Source: Komarekiella atlantica HA4396-MV6 (GTDB taxonomy: Bacteria; Cyanobacteriota; Cyanobacteriia; Cyanobacteriales; Nostocaceae). Taken from it: a stretch of DNA of 64,000 nucleotides. The position numbers and the translations under genes were made by a program. The stretch lies in the NCBI GenBank assembly GCA_019359395.1, contig JAHHHK010000037.1, positions 1 through 64,000 of the forward strand. Direction: 5' to 3'. This document shows, piece by piece, positions 62,720 through 64,000 of the stretch. Below the pieces are notes generated by a model. It saw nothing but the letters and a program-made list of their open reading frames with translations, was not told where the DNA came from and did no database searches. Position 1 is the stretch's first letter, and each line of letters opens with the position of its first letter.

Positions 62720-63230
62720 AAACATCATATATTTTGTTGCTTGCATGTGATATCTGCATCATAAGTGTTAAAAAAATAGCGTATAATTACTGTAAAAGGT
62801 ATTGCTTTATCAGCGAAATTTATGTATTGTTAAAATTGACTTTTATAAAAAATACAAGGGTGCAAGTTTGCATCTAAACTAAGTACAGCCAAGGAAGTAA
62901 AAAATTAAGTTTGCATCTAACCGAACGTACTTTGCTTAGTTAAAGAGCGCTTTAAATTCAGCGCCTTAAAATTTATATTGTTGCACCGAAAATGCTACAT
63001 CATCTATCTGATTGGTAAGGAGGTAGGTAGCTGTATAGCTGCCTTTCAGCTGATCCAATGTACATCTATAGGGAATAGATGTGTGTCCTTATGTAGACTC
63101 TTGAATGGGGCAAACTTTGTGAATGATATTTGGGTATTTAACCCAAAGATAGGATTCGCTTTGTCAATCTAATCTCCAATATCTATCAAATTATTCAATA
63201 ACAATTAGTACTAACCTGTACTTAATTACA

Positions 63231-64000
63231 ATGACAAACAGTGTATATTTGCACGACCAAATTTCTAAGCAAATGGTGAAAACCAATTCACCAGGGAACA
63301 AACCGATAGCCAGTCTTTCTATGGATTTGGATAATCTCTGGTCTTATATGAAAGATCATGGCGATCCTGGTTGGGAGACTTTGCCCTCTTACCTAGATAT
63401 CGTAGTGCCTCGGTTCCTGGATATTTTCAAGCAATTAAATTTGACAATTACAGTATTCGTTGTGGGGCAGGATGCAGCTCTTAAAAAGAACCATCAGGCA
63501 TTACAAGCGATCGCTGCTGATGGTCATGAAATTGCCAACCACTCCTTTCACCATAATATCTGGCTAAATAGGTACTCAGAGGATGAAGTTGAACAAGAGC
63601 TAGCACTGGCCGAAAAGCACATCCAGCAAGCCACTGGTCAACGCCCCATTGGCTTCCGAAGCCCTGGATACAGTCTGTCTCCCACGGTATTGCAAGTCTT
63701 AGCACAACAGGAATACCAATACGATGCTTCTATTTTTCCGACATTTTTGGGGCCGATAGCACGGGCTTACTTCATGATGACCTGTAAGCTGAGCAAGGAA
63801 GAACGCGCTAAACGCAAAGCTTTATTTGGCAGCTTCAAAGACGGCTTACAAACCCTCAAACCTTACCAATGGTGCATGGGTCAATATAAACTGACTGAGA
63901 TTCCTGTCACCACAATGCCGATTTTTAAGATGCCAATTCACTTCAGCTACTTAATGTATCTGGGTGTATTTTCTCCAGGTTTGGCGTTGCTTTACTTCCG
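63231..64000 (+). CDS. Polysaccharide deacetylase (NodB homology), 3' end cut by window
   Basis: An open frame from ATG 63231 to the window edge, at least 256 residues and without a stop. The NodB motifs are MDLDNLW (catalytic Asp), HEIANHSFHH (metal His) and FRSPGYS, then typical later blocks. It would deacetylate an N-acetylated polysaccharide such as exopolysaccharide or glycan. The MDLDN rather than TFDD opening and the long insert at 'WSYMKDHGDPGWETLP' place it in a cyanobacterial subgroup. It continues beyond 64000. Confidence 0.9.
   Translation, partial: MTNSVYLHDQISKQMVKTNSPGNKPIASLSMDLDNLWSYMKDHGDPGWETLPSYLDIVVPRFLDIFKQLNLTITVFVVGQDAALKKNHQALQAIAADGHEIANHSFHHNIWLNRYSEDEVEQELALAEKHIQQATGQRPIGFRSPGYSLSPTVLQVLAQQEYQYDASIFPTFLGPIARAYFMMTCKLSKEERAKRKALFGSFKDGLQTLKPYQWCMGQYKLTEIPVTTMPIFKMPIHFSYLMYLGVFSPGLALLYF

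Larger units (their letters stand above)
61763..63230. other. Long non-coding region with repeats
   Basis: About 1.47 kb. Contents: AAACAGTAAACAG heptads (61780-61807), MITE copy 4, a minus-strand open stretch 62359-62452 (MIDSATLERESAFSATQAAL) that may be a gene remnant, the 23-bp repeats, and an AT-rich leader before the deacetylase. The frames at 62459-62665 and 62978-63172 are not supported. Confidence 0.5.

Noticed and set aside
1-64000. tRNA or rRNA genes
   Set aside because: No TTCRANY-type T-loop with flanking acceptor stem and no rRNA signature was recognised by eye on either strand; a covariance search would settle this.

Overview
The window looks like chromosome of a filamentous, heterocyst-forming cyanobacterium (Nostoc-like, order Nostocales). 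Evidence: many GCGATCGC (HIP1) palindromes, heptanucleotide tandem repeats of the GGGACTG/CAGTCAA type, carboxysome shell genes, hetZ and patU (heterocyst differentiation), a DevBCA exporter, the PII partner pipX, and cyanobacteria-specific families (DUF3086, DUF3119, CrtR-type hydroxylase, RRM cold-shock-type RNA-binding protein). No tRNA, rRNA, CRISPR array or intact insertion sequence was found. The non-coding DNA is unusually rich in small palindromes, tandem repeats and MITE-like elements.

Layout. 0-4 kb: a cytochrome P450 remnant, a ParA-type ATPase plus coiled-coil partner that I read as a carboxysome-positioning McdA/McdB pair, an alpha/beta hydrolase, and the satellite shell genes ccmK3-ccmK4. 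4-8.5 kb: hetZ, patU and a Crp-family regulator. 8.6-38 kb: mostly housekeeping genes, namely an M61 peptidase, pyruvate kinase, carotenoid hydroxylase, a broken PIN toxin with intact antitoxin, chorismate mutase, SppA, an MlaE permease-DUF3119-DUF3086-PlsY lipid block, a metallophosphoesterase, Der GTPase, EcfT, pipX-pipY-sepF-proC, a Ski2-like helicase, a Zn/Cd-type P-ATPase, a DUF4349 lipoprotein and an atypical SDR. A TonB-like protein with seven tandem repeats follows.

39.2-53.4 kb is the most unusual stretch. Ten genes on the minus strand form a candidate specialised-metabolism and export region: two tandem Rieske oxygenases, an oxygen-dependent coproporphyrinogen III oxidase (hemF), an ATC-hydrolase-like protein, a covalent-FAD oxidase of the cytokinin-dehydrogenase type, a DevB-DevC-DevA exporter, and upstream a heterodimer-type ABC exporter pair. 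A small ribbon-helix-helix-type gene diverges from the first Rieske gene, and its promoter carries four heptad sites (ACTAATG/CATTAGT). This suggests oxidative tailoring of a tetrapyrrole or aromatic product followed by export, but no product can be read from the sequence.

53.4-60.6 kb is a copper block (copZ, copA, a small membrane protein). A MerR-type promoter with a 20-bp spacer lies upstream of copZ. A methyltransferase, a MerR-family regulator and a third Rieske oxygenase follow. copA carries an in-frame insertion of heptad repeat DNA in its ATP-binding region and is preceded by a 21-bp minisatellite. The last 3.4 kb holds an RRM protein, 1.4 kb of repeat-bearing non-coding DNA, and a polysaccharide deacetylase cut by the window edge.

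At least four elements (36330-36620, 53664-53950, 57475-57570, 62027-62190) share 12-14 bp terminal inverted repeats. They form one MITE-like family, and two of the copies carry a nested insert.
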